From Mycobacterium simiae (GTDB taxonomy: Bacteria; Actinomycetota; Actinomycetes; Mycobacteriales; Mycobacteriaceae), in NCBI RefSeq assembly GCF_010727605.1, contig NZ_AP022568.1, positions 620,001-684,000 on the forward strand: a stretch of 64,000 nucleotides of DNA, read 5' to 3'. The first letter of the stretch is position 1. Each line of letters begins with the position of its first letter. This document shows, one piece after another, positions 43,939 through 52,573 of this stretch. The position numbers were made by a program, and so were the translations under genes. The notes beneath the pieces are model-generated. The model worked only from the letters and a program-made list of their open reading frames with translations, searched no databases and had not been told where the DNA came from.

Positions 43939-45114
43939 ATGTCAAAAGTGGTGTGCGTCCTTTACGACGACCCAGTAACCGGATATCCCAGCGAGTATCC
44001 GCGCGACGGCCTGCCCGCTCTACAGCGTTACCCCGATGGGCAAACGCTGCCCACCCCGGAGGCCATCGACTTCACCCCGGGCACGTTGCTGGGCAGCGTC
44101 TCCGGCGAGCTGGGGCTGCGCCCCTACCTGGAGAGCCTCGGTCACGAGCTGATCGTGACCTCGGACAAGGATGGCGAAAACTCCGAGTTCGACAAGCACC
44201 TCGCGGACGCCGAAATCGTTATTTCGCAACCGTTTTGGCCGGCCTATCTGACCGCCGAGCGGATCGCGCGCGCGCCCAAGCTGAAACTTGCGGTCACTGC
44301 GGGTATCGGTTCGGATCACACCGACCTTGATGCGGCCATCGAGAACGGCATCACCGTCGCCGAGGTCACGTTCTGCAACAGCATCAGCGTTGCCGAGCAC
44401 GTCGTGATGATGATCCTGTCGCAGGTCCGCAATTACTTGCCGTCCTACAAGTGGGTCATCGACGGCGGCTGGAACATCGCCGACTGCGTGCAACGGTCTT
44501 ACGACCTCGAGGGAATGCACGTCGGCACCATTGCGGCCGGCCGGATCGGGCTGGCGGTACTGCGGCGGCTGGCGCCGTTCGACGTGCACCTGCACTACAC
44601 CGACAAGCACCGGCTGCCCGCCGAGGTGGAGAAGGAACTGAACCTGACCTTCCACCCCAGCGTGCAGGACATGGTCCCGCACCTCGACGTGGTGACCATC
44701 AACGCGCCGCTGCACCCCGAAACCCGCGGGCTGTTCAACGAAGAGCTGATCGGCACCATGAAGCGGGGCGCCTACCTCATCAACACGGCGCGCGCGCTGA
44801 TCTGCGACCGGGATGCCATCAAGCGGGCGCTGGAAAGCGGCCAACTGGCCGGGTACGCCGGGGATGTCTGGTTCCCCCAGCCGGCACCGGCTGACCACCC
44901 GTGGCGCACCATGCCCCACCACGGCATGACGCCGCACATCTCGGGTTCCACGTTGTCGGCGCAGGCTCGGTACGCGGCCGGCACCCGGGAAATCCTGGAA
45001 TGCTACTTCAACGGCAAGCCGATCCGCGACGAGTACCTCATCGTCGACGGTGGTGCACTGGCCGGCGTCGGGGCACGCTCCTACACCGCGACCGCCAAGT
45101 CCGGCGCGGCCTAG
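43939..45114 (+). CDS. fdh: NAD-dependent formate dehydrogenase
   Basis: The 391-residue enzyme belongs to the D-2-hydroxyacid dehydrogenase superfamily and closely follows the Pseudomonas sp. 101 FDH pattern. It has QTLPTPEAIDFTPG-like N-terminal residues, CNSISVAEH (N147), AAGRIG (199-204), and D222 after HYT, which selects NAD+. R285 (NTAR), Q314 and H333 (TPHISG) complete the active site. It oxidises formate to CO2 with NADH formed. ATG 43939 has AAAGGAA upstream. It follows pntB by 96 bp and ends at a strong terminator, so pntAa-Ab-B-fdh is probably one unit. Confidence 0.95.
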   Translation: MSKVVCVLYDDPVTGYPSEYPRDGLPALQRYPDGQTLPTPEAIDFTPGTLLGSVSGELGLRPYLESLGHELIVTSDKDGENSEFDKHLADAEIVISQPFWPAYLTAERIARAPKLKLAVTAGIGSDHTDLDAAIENGITVAEVTFCNSISVAEHVVMMILSQVRNYLPSYKWVIDGGWNIADCVQRSYDLEGMHVGTIAAGRIGLAVLRRLAPFDVHLHYTDKHRLPAEVEKELNLTFHPSVQDMVPHLDVVTINAPLHPETRGLFNEELIGTMKRGAYLINTARALICDRDAIKRALESGQLAGYAGDVWFPQPAPADHPWRTMPHHGMTPHISGSTLSAQARYAAGTREILECYFNGKPIRDEYLIVDGGALAGVGARSYTATAKSGAA

Positions 45115-45177
45115 GACAAATTGTCCTCCGGCATCCAGCTAATGCCGACGGCACCGATTGAGCCGGTGCCGATCTTC

Positions 45178-45222
45178 ACGGGGTTGGCGAGCAGATCGAT
45201 GGCTCGCCAACCCCGTTCTTTT
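45178..45222 (+). terminator. Intrinsic terminator after fdh
   Basis: ACGGGGTTGGCGAGC (45178-45192) and GCTCGCCAACCCCGT (45202-45216) form a perfect 15-bp stem with a 9-nt loop, followed by TCTTTT. A second, smaller hairpin (GGCACCG/CGGTGCC) precedes it at about 45150-45170. It closes the pnt-fdh operon. Confidence 0.9.
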
Positions 45223-45420
45223 GCCGCGCCGCAGGTATACCCATACCCGCGGCACCAGACTTCGCCGCACGCCGCCCCAATTCGGAGACATCCAGCAAAC
45301 CCCGGCTACCTAGGCCGGTTTTTTGCATCCCGTATGCACTCTGGGCGCCACCAGCGTTTTTGGTGGGAAACTGCTGCGCATTTCACAATGTCGAAGGCCC
45401 ACAATTGAAGGGCCCGGATT

Positions 45421-45433
45421 GTATGCTGTCTAC
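45421..45433 (+). promoter_or_regulatory. GntR-type box upstream of gntR
   Basis: GTATGC-T-GTCTAC lies 32 bp before the gntR start. It is the weakest of the six boxes but its position suits autoregulation. Confidence 0.4.
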
Positions 45434-45464
45434 GAAAAACATCGAATGGGGAGTGGGATAATTC

Positions 45465-46175
45465 ATGGTCACCACCGGCGCGCGAAATGGGGCGGGATCG
45501 CGAATGAGGCTGGAACGTCCGGCGCCGTTGCGGGAGGCCGCCTACGAGGCGCTGATGGAGCTGATCATCACACGTGAGCTGCGCCCCGGACAGCATCTGG
45601 TCGAGAACGAGCTGGCCGCTCAACTGGGTGTAAGCCGGCAACCCATTCGAGAGGCATTGCAGCGCTTGCAAAGCGAGGGATGGGTCGATCTTCGCCCGGC
45701 CCTAGGCGCGTTCGTACACGTACCCACCGACGCGGAGGCGGACGAACTGCTGAGCGTACGCACTCTGCTGGAAGCCGAGTCGGCTCGATTGGCCGCGCGT
45801 GGTGCGAAACCGGCCGAGGTGGAGCGGCTGTGGGAGCTGCACCAAACCGGCGAAAAGGCACTCGCCGGCGGTGACAAGGAAGCCCTTGTCACCGCCAACG
45901 ATGCCTTTCACTCCCATATCGTTGCGATGTCGGCCAACAGCGTCCTGGCCAACCTCATCGGCCAGGTCGGGCGCCGGGTGCGGTGGTACTACCAGCCCAT
46001 CGCGCTATCCCGCGGCAAAGACGCGTGGGACGAACACGCCGAGCTGATCGAGGCGATCTCCGCACGCAGCGGCAAGCGCGCCGCGGACCTCATGCGGCGC
46101 CACACCGAACGCACCCGGGAGATCTACCATCAGCGGCGTCAGGAGGCCGCTGATGGCGCCGAAGGCGTGGCCTGA
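45465..46175 (+). CDS. GntR-family regulator, FCD (FadR-C-terminal) type
   Basis: The 236-residue protein has a winged helix (AAYEALMELIITRELRPGQ, then VENELAAQLGVSRQPIREAL) and an all-helical FCD domain (about residues 90-220). The metal-binding residues D (NDAFHSHIV), H and H (HAELIEAI and MRRHTERTREI) are in typical places. FCD regulators bind short carboxylates. It lies between fdh and the transporter; its 3' end overlaps the transporter's by 37 bp. The repeated box found at six island promoters has the TNGTnnnACNA-like symmetry expected for this class, so it is the leading candidate for the island's pathway-wide repressor. Confidence 0.9.
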   Translation: MVTTGARNGAGSRMRLERPAPLREAAYEALMELIITRELRPGQHLVENELAAQLGVSRQPIREALQRLQSEGWVDLRPALGAFVHVPTDAEADELLSVRTLLEAESARLAARGAKPAEVERLWELHQTGEKALAGGDKEALVTANDAFHSHIVAMSANSVLANLIGQVGRRVRWYYQPIALSRGKDAWDEHAELIEAISARSGKRAADLMRRHTERTREIYHQRRQEAADGAEGVA

Positions 46176-47539
46176 CCGACGATCTCGGAGACCGAGACTT
46201 CCTTCGCCCGACGTCCGGGCTGCCGCAACAACGCCGCGGTGGCAGCCGACAGCAGCGCGCTCGCCGCGGCCACCCAGTAGGCCCCCGTGTAGCCCCAAGC
46301 GTCGATGACGCTGGCGCCCACGCCAATTCCCAGGATTGAACCGACGAGCTTGGCGCTGTAGACGATTCCGTAGTTGCTGGCGTTGTTGTTCTCGCCGAAG
46401 TAGTCGGTCGTCAACGTGGCGAACAGCGGGTAGAAAGCACCGCCGCCGAATCCGACCAGCACGGCGAAGAAGATGAAGGCGACCTCGTTTCTGGCAAGCC
46501 CGGTGTACAGCAGGCCGATCAGGGCGACGACCGACACCAGCAGCACGACCAGCAGCGTCTGCTTACGGCCGATCCGGTCCGAGATGGCCCCGGTCGCTGC
46601 GCGACCCACACCGTTGATGATCGAGAGCGCGCCGGCCGACGAAGCCACGATCATCGCCCCGAAGCCGAGGTGCTTGGCGAACGGCACCATGTAGCTGATG
46701 CCGAACAGCGAGACCCCGGTGGTGATGCCCAACGACAGCCACATCAACGGCAGCATGCCGGTCTTGATCGCCTCCACTGGACCGTATTGCCGGACGGCAG
46801 GCGGGTTCTTCTGCAGGCTCTTGAGACTGGACGTAGCGGCGGCGGCGGCGTGCTGCAACGGGTCGACATCTGCGGGCCACCAGTTCTTCGGGGGGTCCTG
46901 GAAGTAGTAGCCGCATATCCCCACAACCACCAGCATGAAGGCCCCAACCAGATCGAGCACCCATACGTAGGTGTTGGGGTGCAGCGCGTAGCTGAAGATG
47001 AAGATGAAAGGCACCGCACCGTAGGCGAATCCACCGCATACGAATCCGGTCTTCGCACCGCGCTTCTCCGGATACCACTTGCCGACGATGGTGATACCTG
47101 TCGAATACACCAATCCGACTCCGCAGCCGCCACACAGGGCGAACCCCAGGTAAGCCACCACCAAGTTGCTGCTGTGAGCCACGGTGATGAATCCCAGCGC
47201 CGACAACACGGCGGCGGCGATCATGGTTGACCTGGCCGAGGTGACGCCCTTCTCCCTCAGCCGGCCGGCGGGATAGGCGACGGCCGCCTGGAAGACAGCC
47301 CAAACCGAGAGCAGCCAAAAGGTTTCGGACAGGCTCCAGTGATGGGCGTGACGCAGTGTATCGGCCGCGGCACCGTAACCGTACTCGAAGACGCTGACCG
47401 CCATCATCGCAATCCATGGCAGCCACACCATGGTTACCCGCGATCTGCCGAGCAGTTCGCGGTCGGTTTCGCCGATGCGATAGACGCGACCGTTGTCATC
47501 GACTACCTCGCGATACGTTGCGAGAGTTGAAGACATCAT
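46139..47539 (-). CDS. OxlT-type oxalate/formate antiporter (MFS), copy 1
   Basis: The 466-residue membrane protein has twelve predicted hydrophobic segments. Family-specific motifs include VSVFEYGYGAAADTL in helix 1, FWLLSVWAVFQAAVAYPAGRLREKG (quoted in part) near helix 2, and GCGVGLVYSTGITIVGKWYPEKRG, typical of the oxalate:formate antiporter family. The loop FQDPPKNWWPADVDP is shared with copy 2. Paired ATGs at 47539/47536 are possible starts; a longer frame to 47680 has no supporting signal. It likely imports oxalate in exchange for formate or protons. Confidence 0.88.
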   Translation of the reverse strand: MMSSTLATYREVVDDNGRVYRIGETDRELLGRSRVTMVWLPWIAMMAVSVFEYGYGAAADTLRHAHHWSLSETFWLLSVWAVFQAAVAYPAGRLREKGVTSARSTMIAAAVLSALGFITVAHSSNLVVAYLGFALCGGCGVGLVYSTGITIVGKWYPEKRGAKTGFVCGGFAYGAVPFIFIFSYALHPNTYVWVLDLVGAFMLVVVGICGYYFQDPPKNWWPADVDPLQHAAAAATSSLKSLQKNPPAVRQYGPVEAIKTGMLPLMWLSLGITTGVSLFGISYMVPFAKHLGFGAMIVASSAGALSIINGVGRAATGAISDRIGRKQTLLVVLLVSVVALIGLLYTGLARNEVAFIFFAVLVGFGGGAFYPLFATLTTDYFGENNNASNYGIVYSAKLVGSILGIGVGASVIDAWGYTGAYWVAAASALLSAATAALLRQPGRRAKEVSVSEIVGQATPSAPSAAS

Positions 47540-47845
47540 TGACTCACTTTCGGAGAATAAAGAAGAGGGGATGGCTCGGCGGCCGCATGCATCGAACGGC
47601 GGGCCGCCGAATTGCTGGCGTTCGGTGGTTACGTGGATACGTGACCTATGGCGGTGCGCGGCCGGTGGTTTCGTGCGCACTTCGCACTCGGTGCGCCGCG
47701 CGGAGCGCCCACAACCGCGACCGGCCAGCGATGAGCCACCTCGGTGTCACACCGAGTCGCACGCGGTCAATTCCCACAACCGGGTCCTTCTCCGCCGAGC
47801 CAGTGGATCTCTAGATGCGTCTCGCGTCCGCGTCAGCTCGCGCGC
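47540..47845. other. 306-bp interval between frc1 and transporter 1
   Basis: No gene is convincing. It contains CTCGGTGT-C-ACACCGAG (47740-47756), an 8-1-8 inverted repeat that could be an operator or a weak terminator stem for frc1; no U tract follows on the minus strand. The purine-rich stretch next to the transporter start serves as its leader. Confidence 0.5.
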
Positions 47846-49075
47846 TCAGACCACTCCCGCGCTTCTGAACTGCTCTACTTCCTCCGGTGAATAGCCGAGC
47901 TCCATACAGATCTGTTGGGTGTGCTCCCCCAACAGCGGCGGTCGCTCGACCTCCACGGGCGAGTCAGACAGCCGCAGCGGGCTGCCGACGGTCTTGAAGG
48001 TTCCACGCTCGGGGTGCTCGACGCTGACAATCGCACCGAGGTCGGCAAGGCTTTGGTCCTCGATCAGCTCCTTGGTGCCCAACACCGGACCGCACGGAAC
48101 GTTGATCGAGTTCAGCGCCTCCATCGCATCGAACTTGCTGTGACGTTGGCTCCAGTCCTCGATCAGGGCAAAAACCTTGTCCAACTTGGGTAGTCGGTCC
48201 TCGGGGGAATCCCAATCCGGATGCTCGGCGAGGTCGGGCCGCCCGATGAGACGGGCCAGCGGCGCCCACACCGCAGGCTGGATGATCACGTAGAGGTAGT
48301 CATTAGGTCCATCGCCCTTGGTACGCACGGCCCACCCCGGCTGCCCCCCGCCGGACGCGTTGCCCGCGCGCGGCACCTCGTCGCCGAAGTGCTCGTTGGG
48401 ATATTCGTGCAGCGGGCCGTGCGCGAGGCGCTGTTGGTCGCGCAGTTTGACCCGACACAGGTTGAGTACGGCGGCTTGCATCGCAACCTCGACGCGTTGT
48501 CCACGACCGGTATTGGTGCGCTGCAGCAGCGCAGCCAGAATCGCGGCGACAAGGTGCACTCCTGTGCCCGAGTCGCCAATCTGCGCACCCGTAGCAGTGG
48601 GCGGACCGTCCTCGAAACCCGTTGTGGCCATGGCGCCACCCATGGCCTGAGCAATGATTTCGTAGGCCTTGAAATCGAAGTACTTGCCCGGCCCGAAGCC
48701 TTTGATCGATGCATAGATCAAGCCCGGGTTGATTTCTTGCAGCCGCTCCCAACTGAACCCGAAGCGGTCGACGACGCCCGGTCCGAAGTTTTCCACCAAA
48801 ACATCGGAGCGAGCTACCAATCTGCTGAAAATTTCCTGACCGTCTTCACTTTTCATGTTCACGGTCACGCTGCGTTTGTTGCAGTTGAGCATCGTGAAGT
48901 AGAGGCTGTCGACGTCAGGGATGTCGCGGAGCTGGCTGCGGGTGATGTCCCCACCCCTGGGCGTTTCGAGCTTGATGACGTCGGCGCCGAGCCAGGCAAG
49001 CATCTGCGTCGCAGACGGGCCCGACTGAACATGAGTCATGTCCAAGACCCGGACGCCGTCTAATGCCTTACCCAT
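47846..49075 (-). CDS. Family III CoA-transferase, Frc-like, copy 1
   Basis: The 409-residue protein starts LDGVRVLDMTHVQSGPSATQ and has the catalytic aspartate D168 (GAQIGDSGTG, equivalent to D169 of Oxalobacter Frc). The glycine loop reads SGGGQPGW rather than GGGGQPGW. It should transfer CoA to oxalate, but the changed loop and middle region leave the donor open: formyl-CoA, acetyl-CoA or succinyl-CoA are all plausible. An acetyl-CoA:oxalate type enzyme would prime the cycle. ATG 49075 has GGGAGA upstream. A GntR-type box lies 226 bp upstream at 49301. Confidence 0.85.
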   Translation of the reverse strand: MGKALDGVRVLDMTHVQSGPSATQMLAWLGADVIKLETPRGGDITRSQLRDIPDVDSLYFTMLNCNKRSVTVNMKSEDGQEIFSRLVARSDVLVENFGPGVVDRFGFSWERLQEINPGLIYASIKGFGPGKYFDFKAYEIIAQAMGGAMATTGFEDGPPTATGAQIGDSGTGVHLVAAILAALLQRTNTGRGQRVEVAMQAAVLNLCRVKLRDQQRLAHGPLHEYPNEHFGDEVPRAGNASGGGQPGWAVRTKGDGPNDYLYVIIQPAVWAPLARLIGRPDLAEHPDWDSPEDRLPKLDKVFALIEDWSQRHSKFDAMEALNSINVPCGPVLGTKELIEDQSLADLGAIVSVEHPERGTFKTVGSPLRLSDSPVEVERPPLLGEHTQQICMELGYSPEEVEQFRSAGVV

Positions 49076-49300
49076 GAGATCTCCCTGAGAATTGTCGTGA
49101 TGGACGCGGAATGCGTAGCCCTCCACGCCGATTAAGCGGCCGCCCGTTGTGGTTCCGGGTGTCGCACGACAGGGATGCAGTGCCCACCATTACCTCAACT
49201 TTCCGGGGCTTTTCGCCCGGTCGATCCCCCGCGCACCGCAAGACTCCGAAGCAGTGGCTGCGCTGCAACGGCCGGGATTCGATTGTGCCTACTGCAGACT

Positions 49301-49313
49301 GTATACCGTATAC
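49301..49313. promoter_or_regulatory. GntR-type box upstream of frc1
   Basis: GTATAC-C-GTATAC is a perfect 6-1-6 inverted repeat in the 492-bp divergent interval between frc1 and transporter 2 (49076-49567). The rest of the interval shows no gene. Confidence 0.6.
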
Positions 49314-49539
49314 GACAAGTGTCACTAAAACTCACTCAATTGTCTAGGCCTAGCAACCACTGCCGTCCGGCCGCGACTTCCCCGCTGCCGATTGAATGGC
49401 CGCGGCCGGCGCGGAATTAGTCGGGCAAACTTCTTTGCCGAATAGCGTTGCGCCCAGCGCTCACAACTCCCGGCGGCCCTGCTGACGCCGGCGCACCCAT
49501 CTCCCCCTAGACACACATGGGTTAACCGGGTAGAAAAGT

Positions 49540-49552
49540 GTATACAGTATGC
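49540..49552 (+). promoter_or_regulatory. GntR-type box just upstream of transporter 2
   Basis: GTATAC-A-GTATGC ends 15 bp before the ATG at 49568, overlapping where RNA polymerase or the 30S subunit would load. Repression by steric block is expected. Confidence 0.6.
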
Positions 49553-49567
49553 ACAAGGGAGACCACC

Positions 49568-50911
49568 ATGACCGCTGGAGATGGACTGTCGGTCCTACAG
49601 ATCAGAGCACACGGGTGCTCGTACCGCATCGGCGAGCGACCGCACGACATCATGGCCCGCTCCCGGAGCTGGATGCTGTGGTTGCCGTGGACGGCGATGG
49701 CCGGCATCAGCGTGCTCCAGTTCGGCTACGGAGTCGCCGTGGTAGCCATGCAGCAGCCACCTCATGCGGTCACCCCCGGCGCCTTCTGGGTGTTGGCGTT
49801 ATGGGTCGTTTTTCAGGCGGCCGCCTCCGCGGCCACTCCACCGCTACGGCGGCGCTTGGGCATTGGGCCGTCGACGGCGATGCTGATCGGTGCCGATTTG
49901 GCAGCCATGGGCCCATTGACACTGTCGTGGACGGGCGATCTCGGGTTCACCATGCTCGGCTACTCGGTGCTGTGTGGTACCGGTGCCGGAATCGTTTATG
50001 CCACTTGCCTTTCCACCGTCGCGAGGTGGTATCCCGAGCACCGCGGCGCAAAGGTCTCGTTGGTGTCGGGCGCCTTCGGGGCCGGCGCGGTGCCGTTCGT
50101 CATGTTGTTCGCACTGGTCCTCCGCCCGGACAACCTGGACGCGGTCTTCACGGCAGTCGGCCTGTGCGTGCTGGTCGTCGTGACGGTGTGCGGCGCCTTT
50201 TTCCAGGACCCGCCGCCCGACTGGTGGCCGATCGAGGTCGACCCGAGACGATGGGTAGTCGACAAGCAGGTAAACCGCAGCCTGTTGGGCAACGCCCCGG
50301 CGATTCGCCAGTACTCGCCGCCCGAGACGGCACGGACCCGTGCCTTCGTGCTCACCTACCTCATCGCGGTGGTGGCCTCGTCGGCGGCGCTGCTGACCAT
50401 CGTCTACATCCCCAGCATCGCCAGCGCGCACGGCCTGCCGCTTTCCGTCGGCGCCGCTGCCGTCGCGGTGCTGGCACTGGTCAACGGCGGCGGTCGGGGC
50501 ATCGCCAGCCGCTACTCGGACCGATTTGGCCGGCGTCAGACGTTGAGTCTGGCGTTGCTCGGCGGGGGAATCGCCTTGTTGGGGCTGGCGTACTCGGCAT
50601 CGACGGGCTCGTCCGTCGGGCTGATTGCATTCGCCGCACTCGGCGGCTTGGCCGGCGGAGCCTTCTATTCGCTGTTCATCAACCTGGTTGCCGACTACTT
50701 CGGCGAGCACAGCGCGGTTGCGAACTTCGGGCTCGTTTACAGCGCCAAGATATTCGGCGGCCTACTCGGGGTGGGACTGCCCGCGCTGTTGATTCCGTCC
50801 AGACGTTTGGACCTGGCCCTGGTGGTCGGCGGCCTAATCTGCCTTTGCACGGCCATCGCACCGCGCCGGCTGCAGCGGCCCGGCTACCCGGTGTGCCGGC
50901 TGCCGAACTAG
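49568..50911 (+). CDS. OxlT-type MFS transporter, copy 2
   Basis: The 447-residue protein shares with copy 1 the N-terminal YRIGERPHDIMARSRSWMLWLPW region, ISVLQFGYGVAVVAM (helix 1), CGTGAGIVYATCLSTVARWYPEHRG and FQDPPPDWWPIEVDP, but is clearly divergent. Twelve hydrophobic segments fit the OFA family. ATG 49568 has GGGAGA upstream; the frame to 49538 would begin inside the operator. It may carry a different exchange (for example formate export or proton symport) or act at a different oxalate concentration. Confidence 0.87.
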   Translation: MTAGDGLSVLQIRAHGCSYRIGERPHDIMARSRSWMLWLPWTAMAGISVLQFGYGVAVVAMQQPPHAVTPGAFWVLALWVVFQAAASAATPPLRRRLGIGPSTAMLIGADLAAMGPLTLSWTGDLGFTMLGYSVLCGTGAGIVYATCLSTVARWYPEHRGAKVSLVSGAFGAGAVPFVMLFALVLRPDNLDAVFTAVGLCVLVVVTVCGAFFQDPPPDWWPIEVDPRRWVVDKQVNRSLLGNAPAIRQYSPPETARTRAFVLTYLIAVVASSAALLTIVYIPSIASAHGLPLSVGAAAVAVLALVNGGGRGIASRYSDRFGRRQTLSLALLGGGIALLGLAYSASTGSSVGLIAFAALGGLAGGAFYSLFINLVADYFGEHSAVANFGLVYSAKIFGGLLGVGLPALLIPSRRLDLALVVGGLICLCTAIAPRRLQRPGYPVCRLPN

Positions 50912-50982
50912 CTCTGCCGGGAGTGCGCAAAGCCGCCGGAATACGAAGCGCTGCAGCGTCGCTCACAGATTTCCGCGAATGA

Positions 50983-51025
50983 CGAGACCAGGCCCCAGGT
51001 AGCCAAGCCCTGGGGCCTGGTCTCG
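50983..51025. terminator. Strong hairpin after transporter 2
   Basis: CGAGACCAGGCCCCAGG (50983-50999) pairs perfectly with CCTGGGGCCTGGTCTCG (51009-51025), a 17-bp stem with a 9-nt loop. It lies between convergent genes. No U tract is present, which is common for mycobacterial terminators. Confidence 0.75.
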
Positions 51026-51151
51026 TCCGCGGGTCTGGTTCGCGGGTCTGGTCTCCGGGTCTCGTCTGCGGCCCGCCGATTCGGGCAACACACCAAGCCC
51101 ATGGCGCCGGAATCCCATCGGGTGTCGGCCACTAATGCATCACTAATGAGA

Positions 51152-51184
51152 GATGGCCCCAGGGAACAGATCCCTGGGGCCATC
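51152..51184. terminator. Strong hairpin after frc2
   Basis: GATGGCCCCAGGGA (51152-51165) pairs perfectly with TCCCTGGGGCCATC (51171-51184), a 14-bp stem with a 5-nt loop, 54 bp past the frc2 stop on the minus strand. It shares the GGCCCCAGG/CCTGGGGCC core with the hairpin at 50983, so the two appear to be duplicates. Confidence 0.75.
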
Positions 51185-51237
51185 CCCGCCGCGACCCGGC
51201 GATTTGGGGAGCGCACCAAGCGCACGGCGGTATTTTT

Positions 51238-52494
51238 TTAGACCACGATCTCGTTCTTGCGCCACTCGGCGATGGTGTCGGCGTCGTAACCCAACTCGGC
51301 CAGCACGTCGTCGGTGTGCTCACCCAGCAGCGGCGCACCCTTGATCTCAGGCTTGAACGAGGAGAACTTGATCGGGCTGCCGACCGTGAGGTATGTCCCA
51401 CGGCCCTTCTGCTCGACCTCGACGACACTGCCGCTCTTGCGCAGATCGGGATCCACGGCGATCTCTTTCATCGAAAGGACCGGCGCGCAAGGGACTTCCC
51501 ACTTACGCAGGATGTCGACGGCCTCGTACTTCGTCTTGTCGGCGAGCCACTTCTCGATCTCGGCGAAGATGTCGAAGATCTTGTCCTGGCGAGCAAGCGC
51601 CGTGTTGTAGCCCGGGTCCTCGGCCCACTCCGGGCGCCCGATCGCCTCGGCCGTCCGCTTCCAGTTCTGTTCCTGGATGGTGAAGTAGATGTAGGCGTTG
51701 GGGTCGGACTCCCAGCCCTTGCACTTGAGCACCCAGCCCGGCTGACCGCCGCCGCCGGCGTTTCCGCCACGGGGCACCGCGTCGCTGAACGTGCCGTTGG
51801 GGTACTGCGGGTACTCCTCCAGGTATCCGACCCGTTCGAGGCGCTGCTGGTCGCGCAGCTTGACCCGGCATAGGTTCAACACGGAGTCCTGCATCGAGGC
51901 CGAGACCTTCTGCCCCTTGCCGGTCTTCTCCCGCTGGATCAGCGCCGTGAGAATGCCGATCAACAGGTGCATTCCGGTGTTCGAGTCACCCAGCGCCGCA
52001 CCGCTGACGGTCGGCGGGCCGTCCCAGAACCCCGTGGTCGAAGCGGCACCGCCGGCACATTGCGCCACGTTCTCGTAGACCTTGAGGTCGTTCCACGACG
52101 AGTCGTCATTGAAGCCCTTGACCGAACCGAAGATCAATCGCGGGTTCCATGACTGCAACTTGTCCCAGGACAGGCCCATGCGGTCCATTGCGCCAGGAGC
52201 GAAGTTCTCCACCAGCACGTCGGCCTGGCGGATCAGCTTCTCCATGACCTCGACGCCCTCAGGTGACTTCGTGTTGATCGCCAGCGAGCGCTTGTTGCTG
52301 TTGAGCATGGTGAAGTACAGAGCGTCGACTTCTGGTATGTCCCGCAGCTGATTACGCGTGACATCACCGCCAGTGGTCCGCTCGACCTTGAGGACGTCTG
52401 CTCCAAACCACGCGAGCATCTGGGTGCAAGCTGGCCCCGCCTGGACGCCGGTGAAGTCGATGACCTTGATCCCAGACAAAGGCAGTTCGGCCAT
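51238..52494 (-). CDS. frc: Formyl-CoA:oxalate CoA-transferase, copy 2
   Basis: The 418-residue enzyme exchanges CoA between formyl-CoA and oxalate. It follows the bona fide Frc/YfdW pattern closely: [20 protein letters not shown], catalytic D170 in [12 protein letters not shown], the glycine loop [10 protein letters not shown] (residues 245-254), and [20 protein letters not shown]. Length is close to Oxalobacter Frc (428). ATG 52494 has AAAGGAAA upstream. It follows oxc by 79 bp on the same strand, forming the classical oxc-frc pair. Confidence 0.95.
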   Translation of the reverse strand: MAELPLSGIKVIDFTGVQAGPACTQMLAWFGADVLKVERTTGGDVTRNQLRDIPEVDALYFTMLNSNKRSLAINTKSPEGVEVMEKLIRQADVLVENFAPGAMDRMGLSWDKLQSWNPRLIFGSVKGFNDDSSWNDLKVYENVAQCAGGAASTTGFWDGPPTVSGAALGDSNTGMHLLIGILTALIQREKTGKGQKVSASMQDSVLNLCRVKLRDQQRLERVGYLEEYPQYPNGTFSDAVPRGGNAGGGGQPGWVLKCKGWESDPNAYIYFTIQEQNWKRTAEAIGRPEWAEDPGYNTALARQDKIFDIFAEIEKWLADKTKYEAVDILRKWEVPCAPVLSMKEIAVDPDLRKSGSVVEVEQKGRGTYLTVGSPIKFSSFKPEIKGAPLLGEHTDDVLAELGYDADTIAEWRKNEIVV

Positions 52495-52573
52495 ATCGGA
52501 TTTCCTTTCTTTCTGTGCTTTCCAGTTACCTTGTGTCGACGACCTGATTGTTAGGCCGACATGCCAACGGATT

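Noticed and set aside
45236..45248. GTATAC-like sequence in the fdh-gntR gap as a further GntR-type box
   Set aside because: It reads GTATACCCATACC, where the second half-site does not match GTATRC and symmetry is lost.
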